Assembly: GCA_007132865.1 (NCBI GenBank)
Contig: SLNU01000157.1
Coordinates: 1-5,723 of the forward strand
Direction: 5' to 3'
From: Bacteroidales bacterium
GTDB taxonomy: Bacteria; Bacteroidota; Bacteroidia; Bacteroidales; UBA7960
Length of the DNA: 5,723 bases
Part shown: one piece after another, positions 1-5,723 of the stretch
Position numbering within the stretch: position 1 is the stretch's first letter
Layout: each line of letters starts with the position of its first letter
The notes under the pieces: generated by a model
What the model was told of the DNA's origin: nothing
The model's database searches: none
What the model saw: the letters and a program-made list of their open reading frames with translations, nothing else
Translations under genes and position numbers: made by a program

Positions 1-90
1 CAGATCGCTTTCCTGGATTCCTAATTTGGCAGCAATTTCAGTGATCGGGCGCATCTTGGACGCCTTGGCAATATCAAGGTCACTCTTCAT
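1..90 (-). CDS. fhs: Formate-tetrahydrofolate ligase, N-terminal fragment (cut by window edge)
   Basis: Reading from ATG at 90-88 toward position 1 gives 30 uninterrupted codons beginning MKSDLDIAKASKMRPI and continuing with AAKLGIQ. This matches the conserved start of formate-tetrahydrofolate ligase (10-formyl-THF synthetase), which opens with MKSD-IA and then an I--IA--LGI segment. The enzyme is cytoplasmic and joins formate to tetrahydrofolate using ATP, giving 10-formyl-THF for purine synthesis and one-carbon metabolism. The full protein is normally about 555 residues, so only about 5% is visible and none of the nucleotide-binding residues can be checked. The gene is transcribed divergently from the aminopeptidase gene at 228. 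I see no Shine-Dalgarno sequence before the ATG, which is common in Bacteroidota. The identification rests on N-terminal similarity recalled from the family and is fairly strong despite the short length. Confidence 0.8.
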   Translation of the reverse strand, partial: MKSDLDIAKASKMRPITEIAAKLGIQESDL

Positions 91-227
91 ACAAATGGGT
101 TTTACAGTTATTTATTCAGAAGGGGATTCACTTCTATTTATTACCTTCGTAAACCAATAAAGACGTAGTTTTGTTTAACAAAATGGCTTAATTGGTCTAA
201 AGTTAAGCAAAAAATCATATCCCGGAG
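91..227. other. Divergent fhs / aminopeptidase intergenic region rich in dyads
   Basis: This 137-bp AT-rich gap separates two divergent starts and holds no credible small gene. It contains: a 15-bp palindrome TTTTGTTTAACAAAA at 169-183 (7-bp arms, one-base centre); an outer dyad ACCAAT at 153-158 with ATTGGT at 191-196, nearly concentric with the first; a 6-bp dyad GCTTAA at 186-191 with TTAAGC at 203-208; a short hairpin AGAAG at 118-122 with CTTCT at 131-135; and a direct repeat TATTTATT at 109-116 and 135-142 flanking that hairpin. The palindrome overlaps the candidate peptidase promoter. On the minus strand I find no clear TAnnTTTG box for fhs, so its promoter is unassigned. Confidence 0.6.
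166..173 (+). promoter_or_regulatory. Candidate Bacteroidota -7 promoter box for the aminopeptidase gene
   Basis: TAGTTTTG matches the Bacteroidota sigma-ABfr -7 consensus TAnnTTTG at every fixed position. It would place transcription start near 180 and leave a leader of roughly 45-50 nt before the ATG at 228. The matching -33 element (TTTG) is weak: the best candidate is TTCG at 146-149, with a spacer of 16 bp, shorter than usual. The box is partly inside the 169-183 palindrome, so a repressor bound there could block it. This is inferred from consensus only. Confidence 0.45.
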
Positions 228-2522
228 ATGAAGCGCCCGTTCTTCACGACAATACTTTCCATACTAATGGCCATCCCTTTCAGCTCTTGCAACGAGAGCA
301 TCAAGACCATGCTGGAACCGGGGGTCAGCCTCCAGCTGGCCCAGTACCGAAAGAAACACATCAGCCAGGTGGCTTATGAACTTTCTTTCCGTATCCCGGA
401 AAGCAACAGCGAACCCGTTACCGGCAAGGCCCGTATCGCATTCCACATGGCAAGGGCCCAGCATGGGGTGATATTGGACTTCCAGGCACCCCCGGAGAAT
501 GTCCACCAGGTCACCGTCAACGGGCGGGAGGCAGACTACCAGCTACTGAACGGCCATATTGTGATCCCGTCCAACTATGTGAAACCTTATGAAAACCTGG
601 TGGAGGTGTCATTCACGTCGACTGACCAGGCGCTGAACCGGTCTCCGGGCTTTATGTACACCCTGCTGGTGCCTGACAGGGCCTCTACGGCCTTTCCCTG
701 CTTTGACCAGCCCGACATCAAGGCAACCTACAGGCTGAGCCTGGACATTCCCGGTGGTTGGACCGCCGTGTCAAACGGACCGGCGGAAAGGGAGGAGGCA
801 ATCGGGCAGCGCAAACAGATGCATTTTGCAAAGGATCAACCCATCAGTACTTACCTGTTCGCCTTTGCCGCAGGGGCCTTCGACATGGCCTCCGACACGC
901 GCGGAAACCGAAGCATAACGCTTTACCACAGAGAAACCGACACCTTAAAACTGGAACACAACCTGCCGCGGATCTTCTCACAACATTTCGACGCCCTGGC
1001 CTGGCTGGAGGAGTATACCGGCATCCCTTACCCCTTTGCCAAGTTCGACATGGTTCTGCTCCCCGGGTTCCAGTACAGCGGAATGGAACATCCCGGCGCC
1101 ATCTGGTACCGGGACACAAGGCTGTTGCTGGACGAGCAGGCACCCATCTCCGAGCAGCTTGGCAAGGCCAGCCTGATCGCACACGAAACGGCCCATATGT
1201 GGTTCGGCAACCTGGTTACAATGGAATGGTTCGATGATGTATGGCTCAAGGAGGTCTTTGCCGGCTTCATGGCCGACAAGATCGTACATCCGCAGTATCC
1301 GGAGGTTAACCACGAACTGCAATTCCTGCTCAGCCACTACCCCAGGGCCTCGGCCGTGGACCGCAGCCGGGGTACCCATCCCATCAAGCAGGAGCTCATG
1401 AACATGAAGCAGGCAGGCAGCCTTTACGGAGCCATTATTTACAACAAGGCCCCCATCGTGTTCATGGACCTGGAAAACCGCATGGGCGAGGCAGCGTTCC
1501 GAAAGGCCGTGCAGCAATACCTCCGCGATTTTTTCATGGGCAATGCCGACTGGGACGACCTGGCCGCCATCTTTGACAGCCACAGCCCCCTCGACCTCGT
1601 GGAATGGAGCCGGAAATGGATCTACGGTACGGGCATGCCCCCCATTCCCAGGGAAGGGATGAATGAGGAGTACCTGCGCGGAGCCAACCACCTGGAGCTT
1701 TACGAAGAATTCCTGCAGGGGGGACACCGGCCGGAGGACTATTACCAGGTCCTGCTCTCCGCGCTGTCTTCCGAGACCAATCCCCAGCTGTCGAGGTACC
1801 TGACCGGCAGCATCCGGCAGGTATATTGGCGGTTCTTCGATGAATCCCTCAGGAGAAAATACGGTCCGGCTACCGAAAACCTGCTGTGGGAAAAGCTCAC
1901 CGCTGCCCCGGAAGCCGAAAAGCCGGTGTTTTTTGACGCCTATCTTTCTGTGGCATTGTCGGATATGGGGGTGAGCAACCTGGCATCCCTTTATGACGGA
2001 AACAGCCCGGTAGACGGACTGGAAATGTCGGAGGAGCGTAAGTTCGGCATCGCAGCTGCCCTGATGCTGAGGGGCCATGAGCGGGGGGAACAGATGTTGG
2101 ACGAGCTGTTGGAGGCATCCGAAAACCCCGACAGAATAAGGCGCATGGAATTTCTTAGGCCGGTCCTGTCACCCGACCCATCCGACAGGGAAAAATGGTT
2201 TGCCCGCCTCCGGGAGGCAGAGAACCGCCGGCCTGAGCCTTGGGTGACCGAAGGTTTGAATCTCCTTCACCACCCATTGAGGAGCAAACACGGAAGGAGT
2301 TTTGTGCAGGAAAGTCTGGAGATGCTGCCTGAGATCCAGCGCACGGGAGATATTTTCTTCCCGCTGAACTGGCTGGAAGCGACCCTTGGCGGATACCAGG
2401 ACCCCGAAACGGCAGCGCTGGTGGAAAGTTTCCTGCAGGATAATCCGGACCTGGAAAAGAACCTCAGGCTGAAGGTCCTTCAGGCGGCTGACATGCTGTT
2501 CCGGGCAGCTACCTCAGACTGA
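228..2522 (+). CDS. M1-family zinc aminopeptidase, lipoprotein, apparently lacking the beta-sandwich domain
   Basis: A 764-residue gluzincin aminopeptidase that should remove N-terminal residues from peptides outside the cytoplasm. Residues 1-20 are a lipoprotein signal ending in a lipobox-like PFSSC, with Cys21 the likely lipidated residue; no acidic surface-export cluster follows, so a periplasm-facing anchor is my inference. The N-terminal beta domain spans about 45-235, with PCFDQPD at 157-163. The catalytic domain has the exopeptidase motif as SGMEHPG (284-290), HETAH at 319-323, the third zinc ligand Glu342 exactly 18 residues later, and the catalytic Tyr405 in YNKAP. The helical C-terminal domain runs from about 488 and carries the family run EIQRTGDIFFP (702-712). 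Between 470 and 490 the protein passes straight from the catalytic domain to C-terminal helices, which looks like loss of domain III. The ATG at 228 is chosen because it gives a clean signal peptide; GGAG abuts it too closely to be a normal ribosome site. Peptide substrate unknown. Confidence 0.9.
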   Translation: MKRPFFTTILSILMAIPFSSCNESIKTMLEPGVSLQLAQYRKKHISQVAYELSFRIPESNSEPVTGKARIAFHMARAQHGVILDFQAPPENVHQVTVNGREADYQLLNGHIVIPSNYVKPYENLVEVSFTSTDQALNRSPGFMYTLLVPDRASTAFPCFDQPDIKATYRLSLDIPGGWTAVSNGPAEREEAIGQRKQMHFAKDQPISTYLFAFAAGAFDMASDTRGNRSITLYHRETDTLKLEHNLPRIFSQHFDALAWLEEYTGIPYPFAKFDMVLLPGFQYSGMEHPGAIWYRDTRLLLDEQAPISEQLGKASLIAHETAHMWFGNLVTMEWFDDVWLKEVFAGFMADKIVHPQYPEVNHELQFLLSHYPRASAVDRSRGTHPIKQELMNMKQAGSLYGAIIYNKAPIVFMDLENRMGEAAFRKAVQQYLRDFFMGNADWDDLAAIFDSHSPLDLVEWSRKWIYGTGMPPIPREGMNEEYLRGANHLELYEEFLQGGHRPEDYYQVLLSALSSETNPQLSRYLTGSIRQVYWRFFDESLRRKYGPATENLLWEKLTAAPEAEKPVFFDAYLSVALSDMGVSNLASLYDGNSPVDGLEMSEERKFGIAAALMLRGHERGEQMLDELLEASENPDRIRRMEFLRPVLSPDPSDREKWFARLREAENRRPEPWVTEGLNLLHHPLRSKHGRSFVQESLEMLPEIQRTGDIFFPLNWLEATLGGYQDPETAALVESFLQDNPDLEKNLRLKVLQAADMLFRAATSD

Positions 2523-3117
2523 CATCGATGCCGGCCCTGAAAAACGGGTTGTCGAAATACACCGCGCTGCTCGTATTAAAGTTGTACAATGCCAGAATGT
2601 TCAGCGTCACCCTCGGACCAACACGGAAGGCATAACCCGGACCAAGCAGAAAGTTTTTTTCGGTGGAGCGTGTCCGGTTGTCGGGATCGAACGTTCCGTT
2701 CTCCCCGGGCAGGGGTTGAAATCCCGAACCCGGGAGCCCCAGATATCCCCTTGACTGCACGCTCAGCCACTCATGTTCGGCATGGATGAAGGCCTGGTAT
2801 ATCACCCGGAACCGGGCAAATACACTCCCCCCGTAGACATGAGATACAACGGACTGATTGAACCATCGGTCATTGGAATACTGGTACATCCCCCCCAGCC
2901 CGGCAGAGAGCCGGTTCGTTATCCGGTATCCCCCGTGCAGGTTGACATTGATGGCCGTAAAGCTGCCAAATTGCAATCCCAGGAATCCGCCGACAAAGAT
3001 CCGCTCCGGGGTGGTCATATCCTTCACATCCTTTTCCTGGTCGTCCCCTTCAAGAATCTGGGCATGCAAGCACAGGGGAAATGCAATGAGCAAGCCGATC
3101 AATATTGTTTTTTTCAT
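2509..3117 (-). CDS. Small outer-membrane beta-barrel protein of unknown function
   Basis: From ATG at 3117-3115 this gives 202 residues. Residues 1-19 are a typical signal peptide (MKKTILIGLL, then a hydrophobic stretch) with a cleavage site LHA-Q. The mature part has about eight amphipathic strands with alternating hydrophobic residues and Gly/aromatic girdles, such as RIFVGGFLGLQFG, GYRITNRLSAGLGG, SHVYGGSVFARFRV, NFLLGPGYAFRV and the terminal FFRAGIDVSLR. A Gly/Pro/Asn-rich loop of about 30 residues separates strands five and six. This fits an eight-stranded outer-membrane barrel, of a kind I recall as conserved hypothetical proteins of Bacteroidota; no function is known to me. A TTG at 3126 would add three residues in frame, but the ATG gives the better signal peptide. 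It lies 69 nt downstream of pabB on the same strand and its 3' end overlaps the aminopeptidase gene by 14 bp. Confidence 0.75.
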   Translation of the reverse strand: MKKTILIGLLIAFPLCLHAQILEGDDQEKDVKDMTTPERIFVGGFLGLQFGSFTAINVNLHGGYRITNRLSAGLGGMYQYSNDRWFNQSVVSHVYGGSVFARFRVIYQAFIHAEHEWLSVQSRGYLGLPGSGFQPLPGENGTFDPDNRTRSTEKNFLLGPGYAFRVGPRVTLNILALYNFNTSSAVYFDNPFFRAGIDVSLR

Positions 3118-3186
3118 TTTCTTCAAATCATTTGGCTTTCACGCACAAATTTCAGGCCAGACACATGCGTGACAGTTTCACGCCAT
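3118..3186 (-). promoter_or_regulatory. pabB-barrel gene spacer with competing inverted repeats
   Basis: This 69-nt gap holds three copies of a TCACGC-type motif: TCACGCA at 3139-3145, its reverse complement TGCGTGA at 3166-3172, and TCACGC at 3178-3183. On the transcribed (minus) strand the middle copy can pair either with the upstream copy (6 bp, 5-nt loop) or with the downstream copy (7 bp, 20-nt loop), so the two hairpins exclude each other. No T-tract follows either one on the minus strand, so a standard intrinsic terminator is not supported. A short palindrome CAAATCATTTG at 3124-3134 sits just before the barrel gene start. GAAATTTG (minus strand, 3153-3146) matches the -7 box TAnnTTTG except at the first base, but no TTTG lies at the right distance upstream. 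Confidence 0.35.
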
Positions 3187-4497
3187 TCACTCCAACACCT
3201 TACGCATTGCCTTGGCTTTCAGCAGGCATTCCCTATACTCCATTTCCGGCCGGGAGCCGGCAGTGATGGCACTTCCGGCCATAAAGGACAGGTACCGGGC
3301 AGCTGCATTGTAGAGGATGCTGCGGATCACCACGTTAAAGTCGAAGTCTTTTGTCGGACTGATATAGCCTACAGCCCCACTGTAAAGGCCGCGCCTGGTG
3401 ACCTCATATTGTTCGATGAGTTGCATGGCACGCACTTTGGGGGCACCCGTCATCGAACCCATCGGGAAGGCCATGCGAAGCGCATCCACAAAATGGCAAT
3501 CCGGATGCAAGTCCGATACCACAGTGGAGATCATCTGGTGCACCTGCCTGAATGGGTAGATTCCGAAGAGTTCCTCCACCTTCACCGAGCCTTTTCTTGC
3601 AGACCGAGACAAATCATTGCGCACCAGGTCCACGATCATCACGTTCTCACTGCGCTCTTTCGGGTCGTTCAGCAGCGTGGCGGCCAGCCGGGCATCGCTA
3701 ATCGCATCCCCGCCCCTGGCAATGGTCCCTTTGATCGGTTGGGAGACCAGCATCCGGCCGCGTTTTTTCAGAAAACGCTCGGGGCTTGCACCCATCATAA
3801 ATTTGGATCCCAGCGCATAATAGGCCGAGAACGGAGTGGGTGACTGCTGGTTCAGCGATTGGTAGACCAGCAGGGGGTCCAGATGGGCGTTTTCCGAGAA
3901 AAACTCCAAACAATAGTTCATCTCATAAATGTCTCCCTGCTGTATGTGGTCCTTGATCGCCCCCACGTTTTTCAGGTAGTCCCGGCGCGGAACCCTGGCC
4001 CGGACTTTCAGACACGGACTTCCGGACTGGCCGGGGCCTGCCGAAGTTTCATGGGCCATCAATTCCTTCCACACACGGTCCGGATCTGAGAACCGACCAT
4101 GGCCCGGAAGGCAGCCAAGCTTCACGCTCTCTTCCGCCGGGATCATTACAATCACGGGAAGGAAAAAATGCATCAGCGGCATGCCGATGCCGTCGAAGTG
4201 GGAGGAGGTAAGGCTTTCCAGTTGGTTCTTCAGGTCATAGCCCATAAAGCCAAACAGCCAGTCGTCATGCCGGTCTGAAAAAGCCCTGAGGCTGGCAAAG
4301 GCGTCCGTTTCGTCTCCGAAACATTCCGCTGCCACCCCCAGGGCAATGACCTGGTCGAAAGAGGTATACTTATCCGATGTAAACCCGTTGCCATTCAGCA
4401 GGCAGCAAGTCTGAAAGTGCTGCCTTCCCCAGTCCGCCACCCTCAGCAGCGGCTCCCCGGCAAGACCGGTATGAAAGGTTTTCCAGGTCCGGGCCAC
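3187..4497 (-). CDS. pabB: Aminodeoxychorismate synthase component I
   Basis: A 436-residue chorismate-binding enzyme; E. coli PabB is of similar size. It converts chorismate and ammonia to 4-amino-4-deoxychorismate, the first step of p-aminobenzoate and hence folate synthesis, in the cytoplasm. The decisive motif is PIKGT at 254-258: Lys256 corresponds to the catalytic lysine of PabB, where anthranilate synthase (TrpE) has alanine. Other family motifs are ENVMIVDLVRNDLSR (284-298), GSMTGAPK (347-354), GLYSGAVGYI (370-379) and a C-terminal GSAITAGSRPEMEYRE (408-423) with Glu420 and Glu423 in metal-binding positions. FMGYDLKN (84-91) is typical of the N-terminal domain in Bacteroidota versions. 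The start is GTG at 4497, one codon after the korB stop and in the same frame; a strong Shine-Dalgarno in the end of korB supports it. The amidotransferase partner (PabA/TrpG) and the lyase PabC are not in the window. Confidence 0.92.
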   Translation of the reverse strand: MARTWKTFHTGLAGEPLLRVADWGRQHFQTCCLLNGNGFTSDKYTSFDQVIALGVAAECFGDETDAFASLRAFSDRHDDWLFGFMGYDLKNQLESLTSSHFDGIGMPLMHFFLPVIVMIPAEESVKLGCLPGHGRFSDPDRVWKELMAHETSAGPGQSGSPCLKVRARVPRRDYLKNVGAIKDHIQQGDIYEMNYCLEFFSENAHLDPLLVYQSLNQQSPTPFSAYYALGSKFMMGASPERFLKKRGRMLVSQPIKGTIARGGDAISDARLAATLLNDPKERSENVMIVDLVRNDLSRSARKGSVKVEELFGIYPFRQVHQMISTVVSDLHPDCHFVDALRMAFPMGSMTGAPKVRAMQLIEQYEVTRRGLYSGAVGYISPTKDFDFNVVIRSILYNAAARYLSFMAGSAITAGSRPEMEYRECLLKAKAMRKVLE

Positions 4498-4500
4498 CGT

Positions 4501-5529
4501 TTACTTCACCTCCCAGGTATCTCCGCTTCTCAACAGGTCGTTGACATTTTTGATCTTCGATTCCTTCCGGGCCTGGCTGATCTGCTCTTCCATCAGGTCA
4601 TCATAGGTCGCGTAAGGAGCCGAGCGGATCACGCCCATGGCCACAGGGTTGGTCATCCGACCGATCATCCGGTGGATGCCCGGATCTTTGGCATACTGGT
4701 CATGCACCACTATGTCGCTTTTCACCACGCCGTTCTGGCCAATGGTCACCACCTTAAGTCCGTTGTGCTCCAGCATGATGCCCTTGTCCCCATCCTTTCC
4801 GAAGATCATGGGCTCACCGTGCCGCAGAATCAGCTGCCGGTCATCGCGTGTGGCCCGATCGGTCACCTCTCCATGGGTCTTGTCGGCAAAGATGATACAG
4901 TTCTGCAGGATCTCCACCACGGAAGTCCCGTCATGCTTTGCAGCTTCATACATCACCTCCGACATCAGCTTGACGTTGTTGTCGGGCACCCTGGCAAAAA
5001 AGGTCCCCTGTGCACCCATGACCAGTCCGGATACGATAAAGGGGTGTTCAATGGTCCCGTAAGGGGAGGTCTTCGTCACCGAACCCATCGGGGTGGTCGG
5101 GGAATACTGCCCTTTTGTCAGCCCATAGATCTGGTTGTTGAACAGCATGATGTTCACGTCGATGTTCCGGCGCAGGATATGGATGAAATGGTTGCCGCCG
5201 ATGGCCATGGAGTCGCCGTCGCCTGTCGCAATCCATACGCTGAGTCCCGGGTTCGACAATTTAAGTCCGCTGGCAATGGCCGAGGCCCGGCCATGGATGC
5301 CATGGAACCCATAGGTGTTCACGTAATAGGGGAAGCGGGAGGAGCAACCAATTCCCGACACCATGGCAAAATTCTCCTTCTTGTACCCAATGCGGGGGAA
5401 TACATTGGCCACTGCCGCCAGGATGGCATGGGCCCCGCAACCCGGGCACCATTTGACCATCTGGTCACTGACGAAATCTTCCTTGGTCAACTCAATGGCT
5501 GAAGCTTCTATTCTCTCTTTTTTTAACAT
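4501..5529 (-). CDS. korB: 2-oxoglutarate:ferredoxin oxidoreductase, beta subunit
   Basis: A 342-residue thiamine-diphosphate subunit, the usual length. With KorA it converts 2-oxoglutarate and CoA to succinyl-CoA, CO2 and reduced ferredoxin in the cytoplasm, acting in an oxidative or reductive TCA branch. All four expected [4Fe-4S] ligands are visible: Cys28 and Cys31 in WCPGCGAH, Cys62 in GIGCSSR and Cys211 in LQNC. The ThDP/Mg site is GDGDSMAIGGNH (103-114) followed by NNQIYGLTKGQYSPT (131-145); the TKGQxSPT stretch is typical of 2-oxoglutarate enzymes, although another 2-oxoacid cannot be excluded from sequence alone. The ATG at 5529 has GGAGG 10 nt upstream. It starts 5 nt after the tandem korA stops and ends 3 nt before pabB, so it belongs to a korA-korB-pabB transcript. 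Confidence 0.95.
   Translation of the reverse strand: MLKKERIEASAIELTKEDFVSDQMVKWCPGCGAHAILAAVANVFPRIGYKKENFAMVSGIGCSSRFPYYVNTYGFHGIHGRASAIASGLKLSNPGLSVWIATGDGDSMAIGGNHFIHILRRNIDVNIMLFNNQIYGLTKGQYSPTTPMGSVTKTSPYGTIEHPFIVSGLVMGAQGTFFARVPDNNVKLMSEVMYEAAKHDGTSVVEILQNCIIFADKTHGEVTDRATRDDRQLILRHGEPMIFGKDGDKGIMLEHNGLKVVTIGQNGVVKSDIVVHDQYAKDPGIHRMIGRMTNPVAMGVIRSAPYATYDDLMEEQISQARKESKIKNVNDLLRSGDTWEVK
4506..4514 (-). promoter_or_regulatory. Strong ribosome binding site that fixes the pabB GTG start
   Basis: GGGAGGTGA on the minus strand, embedded in the last codons of korB (TWEVK), closely resembles the full anti-anti-SD sequence AGGAGGTGA. It ends 8 nt before GTG at 4497. No ATG lies nearby and the next Met codon is deep in the protein (residue 85), so this site is the main evidence for a GTG start. 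Its position suggests pabB translation is coupled to termination of korB. Confidence 0.7.
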
Positions 5530-5534
5530 GCTTA

Positions 5535-5723
5535 TTATTCCTCCAATAGTTTTGTGAACGTTTCCGTTAATTCCTGCACATGGAACGGCAGTCCCTGCAC
5601 CTTGTTAAACTGACGGTATTGGAATTCGGGGTGGGTAATGCGCAAATAATTGACAAACTGTCCCATATTCAGCTCACAGACCACGATCTTTTTAAATTTC
5701 GAAAGCAACTCCCTGGTGTTTGA
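5535..5723 (-). CDS. korA: 2-oxoglutarate:ferredoxin oxidoreductase, alpha subunit, C-terminal fragment (cut by window edge)
   Basis: Reading from position 5723 leftward gives 62 open codons ending in TAA at 5537-5535, directly followed by a second in-frame TAA. The segment includes FKKIVVCELNMGQF, YLRITHPEFQY and NKVQGLPFHVQEL, which match the extreme C-terminus of KorA, the pyrimidine-binding/alpha subunit of 2-oxoglutarate:ferredoxin oxidoreductase. In Bacteroidota this subunit is usually a gamma-alpha fusion of about 610 residues, so about a tenth is visible and its domain layout cannot be checked here. It is the partner of KorB, whose ATG lies 5 nt beyond the first stop and whose ribosome site overlaps the last korA codons. 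Adjacent position and motif agreement make the call firm. Confidence 0.9.
   Translation of the reverse strand, partial: SNTRELLSKFKKIVVCELNMGQFVNYLRITHPEFQYRQFNKVQGLPFHVQELTETFTKLLEE
5540..5544 (-). promoter_or_regulatory. Ribosome binding site of korB inside the end of korA
   Basis: GGAGG on the minus strand lies in the last sense codons of korA, 10 nt before the korB ATG at 5529. The korA tandem stop TAATAA falls between the site and the start codon, a layout expected for translational coupling of two subunits made in equal amounts. Confidence 0.7.

Noticed and set aside
91..227. A conventional riboswitch or small gene in the divergent intergenic region
   Set aside because: The expected peptidase leader is only about 50 nt and the fhs side shows only a 5-bp hairpin; no known riboswitch core was recognised and no open frame with a start and coding character was seen.
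978..2078. Long open frame on the minus strand inside the aminopeptidase gene (about 366 codons)
   Set aside because: It is antisense to a well-supported M1 protein, has no recognisable domain and low-complexity His/Gly/Val-rich composition typical of shadow frames in GC-rich genes.
3124..3126. TTG as start codon of the barrel protein
   Set aside because: It would add only Met-Lys-Lys; the ATG at 3117-3115 gives a standard MKK signal peptide and needs no rare start.
3167..3183. Hairpin just after the pabB stop as an intrinsic terminator
   Set aside because: The stem is only 6 bp and no run of T follows on the minus strand; kept only as a possible regulatory structure.
2773..3843. Long open plus-strand frame crossing the barrel gene, the spacer and the end of pabB (about 356 codons)
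   Set aside because: It runs antisense through two credible genes and a spacer, and its product is rich in His/Arg/Pro/Gly with no motif; best read as a shadow frame.
3187..4497. Anthranilate synthase component I (TrpE) as identity of the chorismate enzyme
   Set aside because: The PIKGT motif has lysine where TrpE has alanine, which points to PabB; no other trp gene is adjacent.
4417..5502. Long open plus-strand frame opposite korB (about 361 codons)
   Set aside because: It lies opposite korB, whose four cluster cysteines and ThDP motifs are intact; the antisense product shows no domain.

Overview
The window reads as a piece of a Bacteroidota chromosome from an organism with anaerobic-type central metabolism, probably a relatively GC-rich member of the phylum. 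The grounds are a ferredoxin-dependent 2-oxoglutarate oxidoreductase (KorA/KorB), a formate-tetrahydrofolate ligase start, a small outer-membrane barrel protein of a type I know only from Bacteroidota, a lipoprotein M1 aminopeptidase, and an exact match to the Bacteroidota -7 promoter box (TAnnTTTG) upstream of that peptidase. I see no mobile element, CRISPR array, tRNA or rRNA.

Layout, left to right. Positions 1-90 hold the first 30 codons of fhs on the minus strand. Positions 91-227 are an AT-rich divergent intergenic region with a promoter candidate and several inverted repeats. Positions 228-2522 hold a plus-strand M1 aminopeptidase lipoprotein. Everything to its right is on the minus strand and is read from right to left: the last 62 codons of korA (5535-5723), korB (4501-5529), pabB (3187-4497) and a small outer-membrane barrel protein (2509-3117). 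The barrel gene converges on the peptidase gene, and their 3' ends overlap by 14 bp.

The korA-korB-pabB block is tightly packed: 5 nt between korA and korB, and 3 nt between korB and pabB. Strong Shine-Dalgarno sequences for korB and pabB lie inside the end of the preceding gene, so these three are very likely one transcript with coupled translation. The barrel gene follows after a 69-nt gap that contains competing inverted repeats and may be on the same transcript. KorAB makes succinyl-CoA and reduced ferredoxin from 2-oxoglutarate. PabB makes aminodeoxychorismate for the p-aminobenzoate part of folate. Fhs, transcribed the other way, charges tetrahydrofolate with formate, so two of the six genes touch folate chemistry, but they are not in one operon.

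This is mostly ordinary housekeeping sequence and I do not see a new defence or mobile system. The points worth a second look are: an apparent internal loss of the beta-sandwich domain and the first helices of the C-terminal domain in the M1 peptidase; the korB stop and pabB GTG start sitting in the same frame one codon apart; nested dyads over the peptidase promoter; and mutually exclusive hairpins between pabB and the barrel gene.
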